64,000 bases of DNA from Cohnella sp. SGD-V74 (lineage in GTDB: Bacteria > Bacillota > Bacilli > Paenibacillales > Paenibacillaceae). The notes below the pieces were generated by a model, which saw nothing but the letters and a program-made list of their open reading frames with translations, was not told the DNA's origin and ran no database searches. Made by a program: the position numbers and the translations under genes. Shown piece by piece: positions 17,288-25,892 of the stretch. Each line of letters starts with the position of its first letter. Positions within the stretch are counted from its first letter, which is position 1. The DNA is taken from contig NZ_PVYW01000006.1 of the NCBI RefSeq assembly GCF_003001675.1, forward strand, positions 62,001-126,000, given 5' to 3'.

Positions 17288-18640
17288 ATGAGCCAAAGAA
17301 AGATCAGAGTCATTCAAACCCACCAGCAATCCGAAGACCGGCTGACGGAGAAAGCCTCGCTGACCTTCCGTCCGGACGAGCATGGCGTCGAAATGCCGTT
17401 AATCAATATTTACGAAGACTTGACTTACCAGGAGATCGTCGGCTTCGGCGGCGCCATTACGGAAGCTTCCGCCGTGACCGCGGCCAAGCTTGGCGAGAGC
17501 AATCGCGACGAAATCATCCGATCCTATTATGACGCGAAAGACGGCATCGGCTATACGATCTGCCGCACGCACATCAACAGCTGCGACTTCTCCCTCGGCA
17601 ACTACGCTTACGTCGAAGAGGAAGATCCGACGCTGGCCAACTTCGATATCAGCCGCGACAAGGAAACGCTGATCCCGTACATCAAGCAAGCCGCGAATAC
17701 GGCCGGAGACGGCTTCCTGCTGTACGCCTCCCCCTGGAGTCCGCCGAAATGGATGAAGACGACCGGGGAAATGAACAACGGAGGCAAGCTGAAGCCGGAA
17801 TACCGCGACGCTTGGGCGCTCTATTACGCGAAATTCATCGAGGCCTACGAAGCGGAAGGCTTGCCGGTATGGGGACTGACGGTGCAGAACGAGCCGAAAG
17901 CGGTTCAGCGCTGGGACTCGTGCATCTATACGGGCGAAGAGGAACGGGACTTCGTCAAAAACCATCTCGGACCGACGCTCGAAGCGGCCGGCCTGTCCCG
18001 CGTCAAGCTGATGATCTGGGATCATAACAAGGAGCGCCTCTACGACCGGGCCAAAGTCGCCTTCGAAGATCCGGAAGCTTCGAAATACATCTGGGGCGCG
18101 GGCTTCCACTGGTATTCGGGCGATCACTTCGAGTCGCTGTCCGCCGTGCACGACCGGTTTCCGGACAAGCAGCTCGTCTTCACCGAAGGCTGCCACGAAG
18201 GCGGCGTGCAGATCGGCTCCTGGAAAAGCGGCGAACGCTACGCGCACGACATCATCGGCAATCTGAACAACTGGATGTCCGCCTGGACGGACTGGAACAT
18301 CGTGCTCGACGAGCAGGGCGGCCCGAACCATGTGGGCAACTATTGCGACGCCCCGATCATCGCCGACACCCAGTCCGACTCGCTGACGTACCAGAGCTCC
18401 TACTACTACATCGGGCATTTCAGCAAATACATCCGCCCGGGAGCCGTACGGATCGGCAGCACGAAATATACCGACAAGCTGGAGACGACCGCCTTCCGCA
18501 ATACCGACGGCACGATCGCCGTCGTCGTGCTGAACCGGACCGACGAAGCCGTTCCGTTCACGCTGCGCAATAACGACGAGCTGGCGGAGACGTCGATTCC
18601 GGCTCACGCCATTCAGACTCTGCTGTTCGATAACCCTTGA
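17288..18640 (+). CDS. Glycoside hydrolase family 30
   Basis: A 450-residue GH30 enzyme, complete for the family and without a signal peptide, so cytoplasmic. Conserved parts: YQEIVGFGGAITEAS (residues 47-61), acid/base glutamate E202 in TVQNEP, and nucleophile glutamate E300 in LVFTEGC, followed by a C-terminal beta domain. Family members cut beta-glucosidic, beta-xylosidic or related bonds. Together with the GH3 and acetyl xylan esterase neighbours this points to hemicellulose oligosaccharides. The ATG at 17288 has GGAGG nine bases upstream; an ATG six bases earlier is too close to that site. Confidence 0.9.
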   Translation: MSQRKIRVIQTHQQSEDRLTEKASLTFRPDEHGVEMPLINIYEDLTYQEIVGFGGAITEASAVTAAKLGESNRDEIIRSYYDAKDGIGYTICRTHINSCDFSLGNYAYVEEEDPTLANFDISRDKETLIPYIKQAANTAGDGFLLYASPWSPPKWMKTTGEMNNGGKLKPEYRDAWALYYAKFIEAYEAEGLPVWGLTVQNEPKAVQRWDSCIYTGEEERDFVKNHLGPTLEAAGLSRVKLMIWDHNKERLYDRAKVAFEDPEASKYIWGAGFHWYSGDHFESLSAVHDRFPDKQLVFTEGCHEGGVQIGSWKSGERYAHDIIGNLNNWMSAWTDWNIVLDEQGGPNHVGNYCDAPIIADTQSDSLTYQSSYYYIGHFSKYIRPGAVRIGSTKYTDKLETTAFRNTDGTIAVVVLNRTDEAVPFTLRNNDELAETSIPAHAIQTLLFDNP

Positions 18641-18657
18641 GAGGAGCCGGTACGATC

Positions 18658-20898
18658 GTGAAGAAAGCTTGGATAACGCCCGACATTCGCACGAAGGCGC
18701 AACAACTGTTGGCCCGGCTGTCCCTCGAACAGAAAGCCGGCCAGATGACCCAGTACGACTGGGGCTTTAACCCGATCAATCCCGATACCGGCCTGTCCCA
18801 GCGGGACGTCATCTCCGAGCAGATCGCGCAGGGTCACGTCGGATCGGTGTTTAACCTGGCCGGAGCCGAGGAAGCGAACCGGCTGCAGAAGCTCGCCCTC
18901 GGCGAAGACGGCGAAGGCGTGCCGCTGCTGATCGGCCGCGACGTCATTCACGGCTACCGGACAGTGTTCCCGATCCCGCTCGCTCAGGCTTCCGCCTGGA
19001 ATCCGGCGCTCGCCGGAGCGACCGCGGCGGCGGCTTCGCGGGAAGCGCTGGCCGACGGCGTCGCCTGGGTGTTCGCGCCGATGATCGACGTCAGCCGCGA
19101 TCCCCGCTGGGGCAGAATCGCCGAGAGCATCGGCGAAGACCCGTATTTGGCTTCCGCCTACGCGGAAGCTTGGGTTCGCGGCTCGCAGATCGACGGAGAC
19201 GGCAAAGGCAACGACGATGGCGATGGCGGCGATGGTAGCGGTGATGGCGTCGGGGCGGACACGGCGGTCGCAAGCTGTCCGAAGCATTACGCCGGATACG
19301 GCCTGGCCGAAGCCGGACGCGACTACAACACCGTCGACTTGTCGGACCGCGTGCTGCGCGAAGTCATCCTGCCTCCGTTCCGGCAGGCGGTCGAAGCCGG
19401 AGCGCTGACGATCATGGCGTCGTTTAACGAGGTGAACGGCGTTCCGGCCTGCGCGAACCGGTATTTGCTGACGACGATTTTGCGCGAGGAATGGGGCTTC
19501 GAGGGCGTGGTTGCCAGCGACTACAACGCTTTGCAGGAGCTGATCACGCACGGCGTCGCGGCTGACGAGGAAGAAGCCTGTCTGCTCGCTCTTCGCGCCG
19601 GCACCGACGTCGATATGGCGTCGGGAATCTACATTCGCCACCTGCCGAGACTCGTGCGCGAAGGCAAGGTACCGGAGAGCCTCGTGGATGAAGCGGTGCT
19701 GCGAATACTGGCCGTCAAGCTGAAGCTTGGACTGCTGGAGCGCCCGTTCGTCGCGCCGAGCGACTATGCGACGGATGAGCGCCTGCCTGCGGAGCATATC
19801 GCCCTCGCCAGGCAGGCGGCACGCGAATCGATCGTCCTGCTGCGCAACGAAGGCGGCGTCCTGCCGCTGAGCAAGAGCGCGCGGGCGATCGCCGTCATCG
19901 GGCCGCTCGCGGACAGCCGCAAGGACCCGCTCGGCTGCTGGGCGTTCGACGGCAGGCCGGACGACGTCGTGTCCGTGCTGGAAGGCGTCCGGCAGGCGGC
20001 GGATCAGGAAGCCGTCGTGTCGTATGCGAAGGGCTGCGAGGTGGACAGCGATTCGGCTTCCGGGGAGAGCGACTTGGCCGAGGCGCTGGAGGCGGCGGGT
20101 AAAGCGGACGTTGTCGTGCTGGCGCTGGGCGAGACGTTCGAGATGAGCGGCGAAGCCCGCTGCCGGACGAACCTCGACTTGCCGGGCGGACAGAGACGGC
20201 TCGTCGAAGCCGTCTCCAAGCTCGGCAAGCCGATCGTCGCCGTGCTGCTGACCGGACGCCCGCTGGCGATCCCGTGGCTTCAAGAGTACGCGGACGCCAT
20301 CGTGCAAGCCTGGCATCTCGGCGTGCAGAGCGGCCACGGCATCGCCGACGTGCTGTTCGGCGACTATAATCCGGGAGGACGGCTGACCGCTACGTTCCCG
20401 CTGAACGTCGGGCAGGTGCCGATCTATTATTACCGCAAGAAAACGGGACGCCCTCCCGGCGGCGTGTATACGTCGTATTATCTCGACTCTTCTACCGATC
20501 CGCTGTACCCGTTCGGCTTCGGACTGAGCTACACTTCGTTCCGTTACGGGGAAATCCTCTGCGCGAAACCGCGGGTCGCGCTCGGAGAGGCGTTCGAGCT
20601 GTCTGCCCAGGTGACGAATACCGGAGACCGCGAAGGCGAAGAAGTCGTCCAATGCTACGTCCGGGACGAAGCGGCCAGCGTCACGCAGCCGCTGAAGAAG
20701 CTGGTCGGCTTCCGCAAGATCCGGCTGAAGGCAGGCGAGTCGGAAGTCGTAACGTTTGTTCTCGGCGAGGAGTCGCTTGCGATCATTGACGCCGACATGA
20801 ACGCAACCGTCGAGTCCGGCGACTTCACCGTCTGGATCGGACCGAGCTCGGCCGAAGGCGAATCCGTCCGTCTGACGGTCGAAGCTCCCGCGCAATAA
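18658..20898 (+). CDS. Glycoside hydrolase family 3 (beta-glucosidase/beta-xylosidase)
   Basis: A 746-residue GH3 enzyme with the usual three parts: TIM barrel, alpha/beta sandwich and C-terminal fibronectin-like domain (from about residue 640). The catalytic nucleophile is D288 in VVASDYNAL. There is no signal peptide. The GTG at 18658 follows GAGGAG and lies 17 bases after the GH30 stop, so the two are one operon. Residues 179-200 are an unusual Gly/Asp-rich insertion between GSQ and TAVASCPKH, encoded by GATGGC-like micro-repeats. Substrate (glucoside or xyloside) cannot be fixed from sequence alone. Confidence 0.9.
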   Translation: MKKAWITPDIRTKAQQLLARLSLEQKAGQMTQYDWGFNPINPDTGLSQRDVISEQIAQGHVGSVFNLAGAEEANRLQKLALGEDGEGVPLLIGRDVIHGYRTVFPIPLAQASAWNPALAGATAAAASREALADGVAWVFAPMIDVSRDPRWGRIAESIGEDPYLASAYAEAWVRGSQIDGDGKGNDDGDGGDGSGDGVGADTAVASCPKHYAGYGLAEAGRDYNTVDLSDRVLREVILPPFRQAVEAGALTIMASFNEVNGVPACANRYLLTTILREEWGFEGVVASDYNALQELITHGVAADEEEACLLALRAGTDVDMASGIYIRHLPRLVREGKVPESLVDEAVLRILAVKLKLGLLERPFVAPSDYATDERLPAEHIALARQAARESIVLLRNEGGVLPLSKSARAIAVIGPLADSRKDPLGCWAFDGRPDDVVSVLEGVRQAADQEAVVSYAKGCEVDSDSASGESDLAEALEAAGKADVVVLALGETFEMSGEARCRTNLDLPGGQRRLVEAVSKLGKPIVAVLLTGRPLAIPWLQEYADAIVQAWHLGVQSGHGIADVLFGDYNPGGRLTATFPLNVGQVPIYYYRKKTGRPPGGVYTSYYLDSSTDPLYPFGFGLSYTSFRYGEILCAKPRVALGEAFELSAQVTNTGDREGEEVVQCYVRDEAASVTQPLKKLVGFRKIRLKAGESEVVTFVLGEESLAIIDADMNATVESGDFTVWIGPSSAEGESVRLTVEAPAQ

Positions 20899-20901
20899 CA
20901 C

Positions 20902-20962
20902 AAGGGCATGTCGTTCTCCCCAGCAGCTCGAAGCTGCGAGGGAACGCGACATGCCCTTCTTT
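20902..20962. terminator. Bidirectional terminator between GH3 and acetyl xylan esterase genes
   Basis: AAGGGCATGTCG (20902-20913) pairs with CGACATGCCCTT (20947-20958). The inner part also pairs (GCAGCT with AGCTGC), giving one very long stem. A CTTCTTT tail follows on the plus strand. It can serve both convergent genes. Confidence 0.85.
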
Positions 20963-20984
20963 GCGCTGCCGTCGGCGTGCAAGC

Positions 20985-21953
20985 TTAAGCTTGCCGACCG
21001 GCCAGGAAAAACTGAATCGTCTTGTCCGTCGAACCCGGCAGATGCTCGTGGCCGAAGTCCGGATAGATCACGAGCCGCTTGGGCGCGGTCATTTTGTTGT
21101 AGGCCGCGAATTGCGTGGACGGCGGGCAGATCGTGTCCATCAGTCCGACGAACATGAGCACCTCTCCGCGAATCCGATTCGCCAAATACTGCAAGTCGAT
21201 ATAACCCAACCTCGTGAAAATCTCGTCCTCGCGCTCGTGCAGCGGATCGAAGTGACGGAAGAAAGTCCGCAGCTCCTGATACGCGTCCTTCGCCAAGTCC
21301 ATCTCCCAGGTCCGCTTGTAATCGCACAGAAACGGGAATACCGGAGCCAGCTTCTTCACTCTCGGCTCCAGCGCCGCGCAAGCGATCGTCAGCGCGCCGC
21401 CCTGCGAGCCGCCGGCCGCGTACACGCGCTCGGGATCGACTTCCGGCAAGCCGATTGCGATACCCGCAAGCTGCGCCGTGTCGAGGAAAATATGCCGGAA
21501 CAGCAAGTTATCCTCATGATCGTCGAGCCCGCGAATAATATGCCCGTGATGCGTCGTCCCTTTTACCCCGCCGGCGTCTTCCGAAGAGCCGCCTTGACCG
21601 CGGCAGTCCATCGCCAACACGGAAAACCCGAGCGAAGCATACGCCAGCTTGTCCGACCAGTCCCCGGCGTTGCCGGTATACCCGTGGAACAACACGACCG
21701 CTGGATGCGGCTCGGCGATGTTGCGCGGACGAACGTATTTCGCATGGATGCGCGCGCCGCGGACGCCGGTGAAATAAAGATCGAAGCATTCGGCGGACGG
21801 CGTCTGGAAGGCGCTCGGCACAAGCTCGACCTGAGGGTCCACCGCCCGCATCTCCGCAAGCGCCCTCTCCCAGTACGCATCGAAATCGGCCGGACGCGGA
21901 TTGACTCCCTGATACTGCTTCAACTGCTCAAGCGGCATGTCGATTAACGGCAT
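20985..21953 (-). CDS. Acetyl xylan esterase (AXE1/CE7 family)
   Basis: A 322-residue alpha/beta hydrolase, the usual CE7 length. The catalytic serine is S183 in GGSQGGAL, the acid is in LMDTICPP and the histidine in FGHEHLPG. There is no signal peptide, as in known intracellular CE7 esterases that strip acetyl groups from imported xylo-oligosaccharides. The ATG at 21953 is preferred because GAAAGGGA precedes it and MPLIDMPLEQL is the usual family start. It is convergent with GH30-GH3, with which it makes a functional hemicellulose set. Confidence 0.88.
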   Translation of the reverse strand: MPLIDMPLEQLKQYQGVNPRPADFDAYWERALAEMRAVDPQVELVPSAFQTPSAECFDLYFTGVRGARIHAKYVRPRNIAEPHPAVVLFHGYTGNAGDWSDKLAYASLGFSVLAMDCRGQGGSSEDAGGVKGTTHHGHIIRGLDDHEDNLLFRHIFLDTAQLAGIAIGLPEVDPERVYAAGGSQGGALTIACAALEPRVKKLAPVFPFLCDYKRTWEMDLAKDAYQELRTFFRHFDPLHEREDEIFTRLGYIDLQYLANRIRGEVLMFVGLMDTICPPSTQFAAYNKMTAPKRLVIYPDFGHEHLPGSTDKTIQFFLAGRQA

Positions 21954-22108
21954 GATTGGAACATCCCTTTCGGAGGAAAATGAAGATGATGAAGCGCTTC
22001 CGTTCCTCCACATGTTACCACAACGTCACTGGAGTTCAACTTTAAAAAATAGCGAAAACAGGCCATCGGACTACAAATTCACGCCAGCCCGCAGCCCGAT
22101 TGGACCGA

Positions 22109-23311
22109 TCAGATCGGCATCTTCTTCCACACCATCAGAGCGGCTCCGGTCGCGACGGCGTCCTCCCGAAGCTCGCCCTTGGTGAACACCGGCTCGTATT
22201 CCGGATAATAGTATACGTTCTTGCGCGCAATGCCTATCGCGGTCTCGTAAAATCGGTCGTACGAGTTGATCAGCGTCCCCCCGAGCACGATCGTCTCCGG
22301 ATGCAGCATGTTGATCATGTTGGCCAGCCCGATGCCCAAGTAGGAAGCGGCCTGCCTGAACAGCTCCTCGACGTGCGGATTGTTCTGCCGAAGCTCCTGC
22401 AATAGAAGCTCGTAGCGGATCCGTTCCGGGGACGCCTGCAGCCGCTCCGGCCATCCTCCGCCGCTGATTTTCGCCCGGGACTGCGCCAACCGCTCCAGCG
22501 CCTGCACGGACGCGTACGCTTCGAGCGCGCCGAAGTTGCCGTCCTCGTTCAGCCTCGGTCCGTCCGTCTGAATGATCATCTGGCCGATCGCGCCTTCCAT
22601 ATCCAGCGATCCGTGTATGATCTGGCCGTAGGACATCATCGCGGAACGCAATCCGACCCCGGCATGCACGTACAGCATATGCTGCGGCTTGGAACCTCGC
22701 ATCGCCCGCTGCTCGCCCATGAGCGCCGCGTTGGCGCCGTTTTCCAGCTCTGCCGGGAATCCGGTCTTCTCCTCGATCATTCGGCAGATCGGCACGTCCA
22801 CCCAGCCCGGCGACGAGAAATACCGCGGCTTCATGATGACGCCACGTTCCCTGTCGAGCGGACCTACAGCGCCTATGCCTATTCCGACGACTTTGCCGGG
22901 ATCGACTTTATGGTCGTTAAGAATGGTTTTCATATTGGCGGCGGCATGCTCGACGACGCGTTCGGGCGTCATCGCTTCGTCCATGCGCCAGCGCGTGAGC
23001 GACATCGGGTTCATGCGCACGTCATAGAAGCCGAGCGTCGAGGAGAACCGGGAAATCTCCAGCCCGAAGAAATAGCCGTACTCCGGATTCGTCTCGTACA
23101 GAATCGGCCGCCTGCCCCCGCTCGATGGTCCGAACCCCGAAGCCAGAATCAGTTTCTCGGATACCATCTCTTCCAACATGCGGGTCAAGGTGCTGCTGGT
23201 CATCGAAGAACGATCCAGCAATTCCGCCTTGGACACCGTGCCATGCTCCGCGATATAAGAGTAGATCAGGCGTTTTGACGACGGCATGCCGTTGTTTCGT
23301 TGCAGACTCAT
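22109..23311 (-). CDS. ROK-family regulator (NagC/XylR type) with degenerate zinc motif
   Basis: A 400-residue protein with an N-terminal winged helix (KRLIYSYIAEHGTVSKAELL, residues 13-32) and a C-terminal ROK domain (GIGIGAVGPLDRERG). Typical ROK proteins have a CxCGxxGC zinc site and a GEIGH sugar-contact motif. Here the equivalent stretches read NEDGNFGALE and EGAIGQM, so cysteines and the histidine are missing. It may bind a different ligand or no sugar. It is divergent from the chromate transporter pair across a 234-base region holding two direct repeats, and may regulate either those genes or the esterase downstream of it. Confidence 0.82.
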   Translation of the reverse strand: MSLQRNNGMPSSKRLIYSYIAEHGTVSKAELLDRSSMTSSTLTRMLEEMVSEKLILASGFGPSSGGRRPILYETNPEYGYFFGLEISRFSSTLGFYDVRMNPMSLTRWRMDEAMTPERVVEHAAANMKTILNDHKVDPGKVVGIGIGAVGPLDRERGVIMKPRYFSSPGWVDVPICRMIEEKTGFPAELENGANAALMGEQRAMRGSKPQHMLYVHAGVGLRSAMMSYGQIIHGSLDMEGAIGQMIIQTDGPRLNEDGNFGALEAYASVQALERLAQSRAKISGGGWPERLQASPERIRYELLLQELRQNNPHVEELFRQAASYLGIGLANMINMLHPETIVLGGTLINSYDRFYETAIGIARKNVYYYPEYEPVFTKGELREDAVATGAALMVWKKMPI

Positions 23312-23418
23312 CGGTATTCCTCACTTATCCAAGTAACCACATTGGAAATCTACTAAACATTATAGCCGATTTCCGGCTCCGGGACTACTAGATAACCGGA
23401 TCTCTCTTTGCACAAAAA

Positions 23419-23508
23419 TCCAAAATGAAATTAAGTTAAATCTATACCGCTCATCAAAAGAACTAATAGTCCATTTTAAATAAAACTTAATTCCAAAATG
23501 AAATAAAG
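23419..23508. repeat. Direct repeat pair in the ROK/chromate-transporter divergent region
   Basis: TCCAAAATGAAATTAAG (23419-23435) and TCCAAAATGAAATAAAG (23492-23508) match at 16 of 17 bases and are 73 bases apart, almost exactly seven helical turns. The second copy overlaps the promoter area before the chromate transporter gene (TATACT at 23513-23518). Binding by the ROK protein on one face of the DNA is a plausible inference. Confidence 0.5.
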
Positions 23509-23545
23509 ATGGTATACTAGAAATCACAGAGAGGAGGAAACGCAT

Positions 23546-24154
23546 GTGAAAGCCAACTGGAAGTTGATCGGCTCGCTGTTTGCGACCTTTCTGAGAATGG
23601 GACCGTTAACGTTCGGCGGGGGGTATGCTCTCATCCCGGTGATCGAAAAAGAAATCGTGGAGAAACGCAAGTGGCTGCAAAGCGAAGAAGTCGCCGACAT
23701 CGTCGCGGTGTCCGGTTCCGTTCCGGGAGCGGTCGCGGTCAATTCGGCCACGCTGATCGGCTATCGAATCGCCGGCCTCGGCGGGGCGCTGTCGGCGCTG
23801 CTCGGCATTTTCCTCCCTACGTTCGTCTTGATGATCGGCCTGTCTTTGGTGTATGTTCAGATGAAGGACAACCCGAAGATCGAAGCCGCCTTCCTTTCCA
23901 TACGCGCGACCGTCGTCGCCATGATCGTCTATGCCGCCATCAAGATCGGCAAAACCGCCGTCGTCGATTTCGCCACGGGCGCGCTCGCGGCGGTTGCCGT
24001 CTGCCTGCTGCTCTTCGGCGGAAGCTTCGTCCACCCCGTCTGGGTCATCGTGTTCGGCGCGCTGGCGGGCATCGCCGTCGTGAAGATCAGAGCTCTGCTC
24101 GGCAGAAAAACGAAGCTGGAGGAAAAAGAACCCGTCTACGACTACATGATCTAA
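23546..24154 (+). CDS. Chromate transporter, first half-size subunit
   Basis: A 202-residue membrane protein of the CHR family, short-chain form. The family signature is seen at the N-terminus (FLRMGPLTFGGGYALIPVIE), and about five or six membrane segments follow. Short-chain members work as pairs encoded by adjacent genes, and the partner is the next gene. Proposed role is chromate (with sulfate-like oxyanion) export across the cytoplasmic membrane. The start is GTG at 23546 with GAGGAGG upstream; the overlapping ATG is followed directly by a stop codon. Confidence 0.85.
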   Translation: MKANWKLIGSLFATFLRMGPLTFGGGYALIPVIEKEIVEKRKWLQSEEVADIVAVSGSVPGAVAVNSATLIGYRIAGLGGALSALLGIFLPTFVLMIGLSLVYVQMKDNPKIEAAFLSIRATVVAMIVYAAIKIGKTAVVDFATGALAAVAVCLLLFGGSFVHPVWVIVFGALAGIAVVKIRALLGRKTKLEEKEPVYDYMI

Positions 24155-24178
24155 ACTCGACGACAATGGGGAATGGTT

Positions 24179-24718
24179 ATGCTTATCGATCTGTTTCTTA
24201 CTTTTTTTATGGTCGGGCTTGTGTCCTTCGGGGGCGGCTATGCGATGATCCCGCTTATTCAGGAGGAAGTGCTGAACCGTCACCAGTGGATGGACGCGGT
24301 CCAGCTCGCGGACATCGTCGCCGTCGCCGGCATGTCGCCGGGCCCGATCGCGACCAATATCGCGGTGGCCGTCGGCTACCATCAAGCCGGTCCGATTGGA
24401 GCGGTCGTCGCTTCGACGGCGATGATCCTCCCCTCGCTCGCTTTAATTTTGGCTGCGGGCAAGCTCATTATGCGCTATCGCGACAACCAACTGGTCAAGT
24501 CGTCCTTCTTCGGACTTCGCCCGACCGTCGCGGGTATGATCGTCTATGCGGCGATCGTATTCGCGCAAAATTCCGGCATCACGATGGACTTCGGCTGGCA
24601 GACGTGGAGCCAGATCGCGATTTTCTCCGGGTCCTTGTTCGCCCTGATCTATTTGCACAAGCATCCCTTTTCCGTCGTCTTGCTGTCCGGGCTCGTCGGT
24701 ATCGCGGTATACGGATAA
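24179..24718 (+). CDS. Chromate transporter, second half-size subunit
   Basis: A 179-residue partner of the upstream subunit, carrying the same signature (FFMVGLVSFGGGYAMIPLIQ) and about five membrane helices. The gap is only 24 bases, so both are on one transcript. Of two in-frame ATGs the one at 24179 is preferred because GGGGA lies seven bases upstream; the ATG at 24173 directly abuts it. A palindromic repeat element begins 20 bases after the stop codon. Confidence 0.85.
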   Translation: MLIDLFLTFFMVGLVSFGGGYAMIPLIQEEVLNRHQWMDAVQLADIVAVAGMSPGPIATNIAVAVGYHQAGPIGAVVASTAMILPSLALILAAGKLIMRYRDNQLVKSSFFGLRPTVAGMIVYAAIVFAQNSGITMDFGWQTWSQIAIFSGSLFALIYLHKHPFSVVLLSGLVGIAVYG

Positions 24719-24738
24719 GCGGCGGCGGCATTCGCGCT

Positions 24739-24891
24739 AGGGCGTGTATGCAACCTCCGAGGACAGCAGATATGGCCCGAATTTTCGTTCCATGCAAGGA
24801 ACTTTTGTGAAGGCGTACCGGGGGTACGTCAAGCAAAAGCGACGCAGCAGGGGGTGATAGATGCCCCTGAGCGGGTTTGCATACACGCCCT
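24739..24891. repeat. 153-bp element with 15-bp perfect terminal inverted repeats (MITE/REP-like)
   Basis: AGGGCGTGTATGCAA at 24739 is repeated in inverse as TTGCATACACGCCCT ending at 24891. Inside lie several smaller palindromes: GTTCC/GGAAC, GTACC/GGTAC nested in CTTTTG/CAAAAG, and GGGG/CCCC around TGATAGATG. No target duplication was recognised. It separates the chromate transporter genes from the FGE gene and shares GATAGATGCCC with the element after that gene. Confidence 0.6.
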
Positions 24892-24916
24892 GGATCGCAC
24901 GAGAGGAGCAAAACCT

Positions 24917-25891
24917 TTGGAACACCCCGTGGTAAAAGCCTGCTGCGCGGCGAGCCGGAACGATGGCCTAGCAGGGACGCATTCCGAGCCATCCCCTTCC
25001 GCGCCGCCGTCCGCGAAGCAATGCTCCAGCAGTCCGATCGAAGGACTGGTGAAGCTGTCCGGCGGCGAATTCGTCATGGGAACCGATTCCCGGGATGGAT
25101 TCGCGTCGGACGGCGAGGGACCGGAGCGCCTCGTGCGCGTCGATCCCTTCTATATCTCGCCGCATGCCGTTACGAACGCGCAATTCGGACGGTTCGTGGA
25201 AGAGACCGGTTACGTTACGGAAGCCGAGCGATTCGGCTGGTCGTACGTCTTCCATCTGTTCGTATCGGAAGAAACGAAGCGGGAGGTCGTCAGCGTGCCG
25301 CAGGCGACGCCCTGGTGGTACATCGTGAACGGAGCCTATTGGGCGAAGCCGGAGGGACAGGACTCGGACATTCGGGACCGCATGGATCACCCGGTCGTTC
25401 ACGTATCCTGGCACGATGCGGAAGCTTACTGCAGCTGGTCCGGCCAGCGCCTGCCGACCGAAGCGGAGTGGGAGTATGCGGCCAGAGGCGGCCTCGAGCG
25501 GAAGACGTATCCGTGGGGCGATCTGCTCAAGCCGGACGGGGAACACCGCTGCAACATCTGGCAGGGCAAATTCCCGGTCAAAAACAACGCAAGCGACGGC
25601 TACGAGGGGACGGCTCCCGTCGATGCGTACAAGCCCAACGGTTACGGGCTGTACAACATGGCGGGCAATGTGTGGGAATGGTGCGCGGACTGGTTCACTC
25701 CGGCCTACCACCGGGCGACTCCGAACGTCAATCCACGGTTCGACCAGCCTACCGGCAAACGTTCGATGCGCGGAGGCTCGTACTTGTGCCACCGCTCCTA
25801 CTGCAACCGGTACCGCGTCGCCGCCAGAAGCTCCAATACGCCGGACAGCTCCACAGGCAACTCCGGCTTCCGGGTCGCTTATTCGGAATAG
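24917..25891 (+). CDS. Formylglycine-generating enzyme (FGE, SUMF1 family)
   Basis: A 324-residue FGE-sulfatase domain protein. It carries the true FGE copper site, C291 and C296 in GGSYLCHRSYCNRYR, followed by RSSNTPDSS. This pair separates real FGE from SUMF1-fold relatives. The enzyme turns the Cys of CxPxR sulfatase motifs into formylglycine, using oxygen and copper. TTG at 24917 is preferred as start because AGAGGAGC sits eight bases upstream; earlier in-frame codons lie inside the repeat element. No sulfatase gene is recognised in this window, so the client must be elsewhere. Palindromic elements flank the gene on both sides. Confidence 0.88.
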   Translation: MEHPVVKACCAASRNDGLAGTHSEPSPSAPPSAKQCSSSPIEGLVKLSGGEFVMGTDSRDGFASDGEGPERLVRVDPFYISPHAVTNAQFGRFVEETGYVTEAERFGWSYVFHLFVSEETKREVVSVPQATPWWYIVNGAYWAKPEGQDSDIRDRMDHPVVHVSWHDAEAYCSWSGQRLPTEAEWEYAARGGLERKTYPWGDLLKPDGEHRCNIWQGKFPVKNNASDGYEGTAPVDAYKPNGYGLYNMAGNVWEWCADWFTPAYHRATPNVNPRFDQPTGKRSMRGGSYLCHRSYCNRYRVAARSSNTPDSSTGNSGFRVAYSE

Positions 25892-25892
25892 A

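Noticed and set aside
18613-21381. Open frame of 922 codons on the minus strand
   Set aside because: It is antisense to the GH3 gene, which has full catalytic motifs. The frame also crosses the terminator at 20902-20962.
24737-24925. 62-codon minus-strand frame over the 153-bp element
   Set aside because: It coincides with the palindromic element and is best explained by its inverted repeats.
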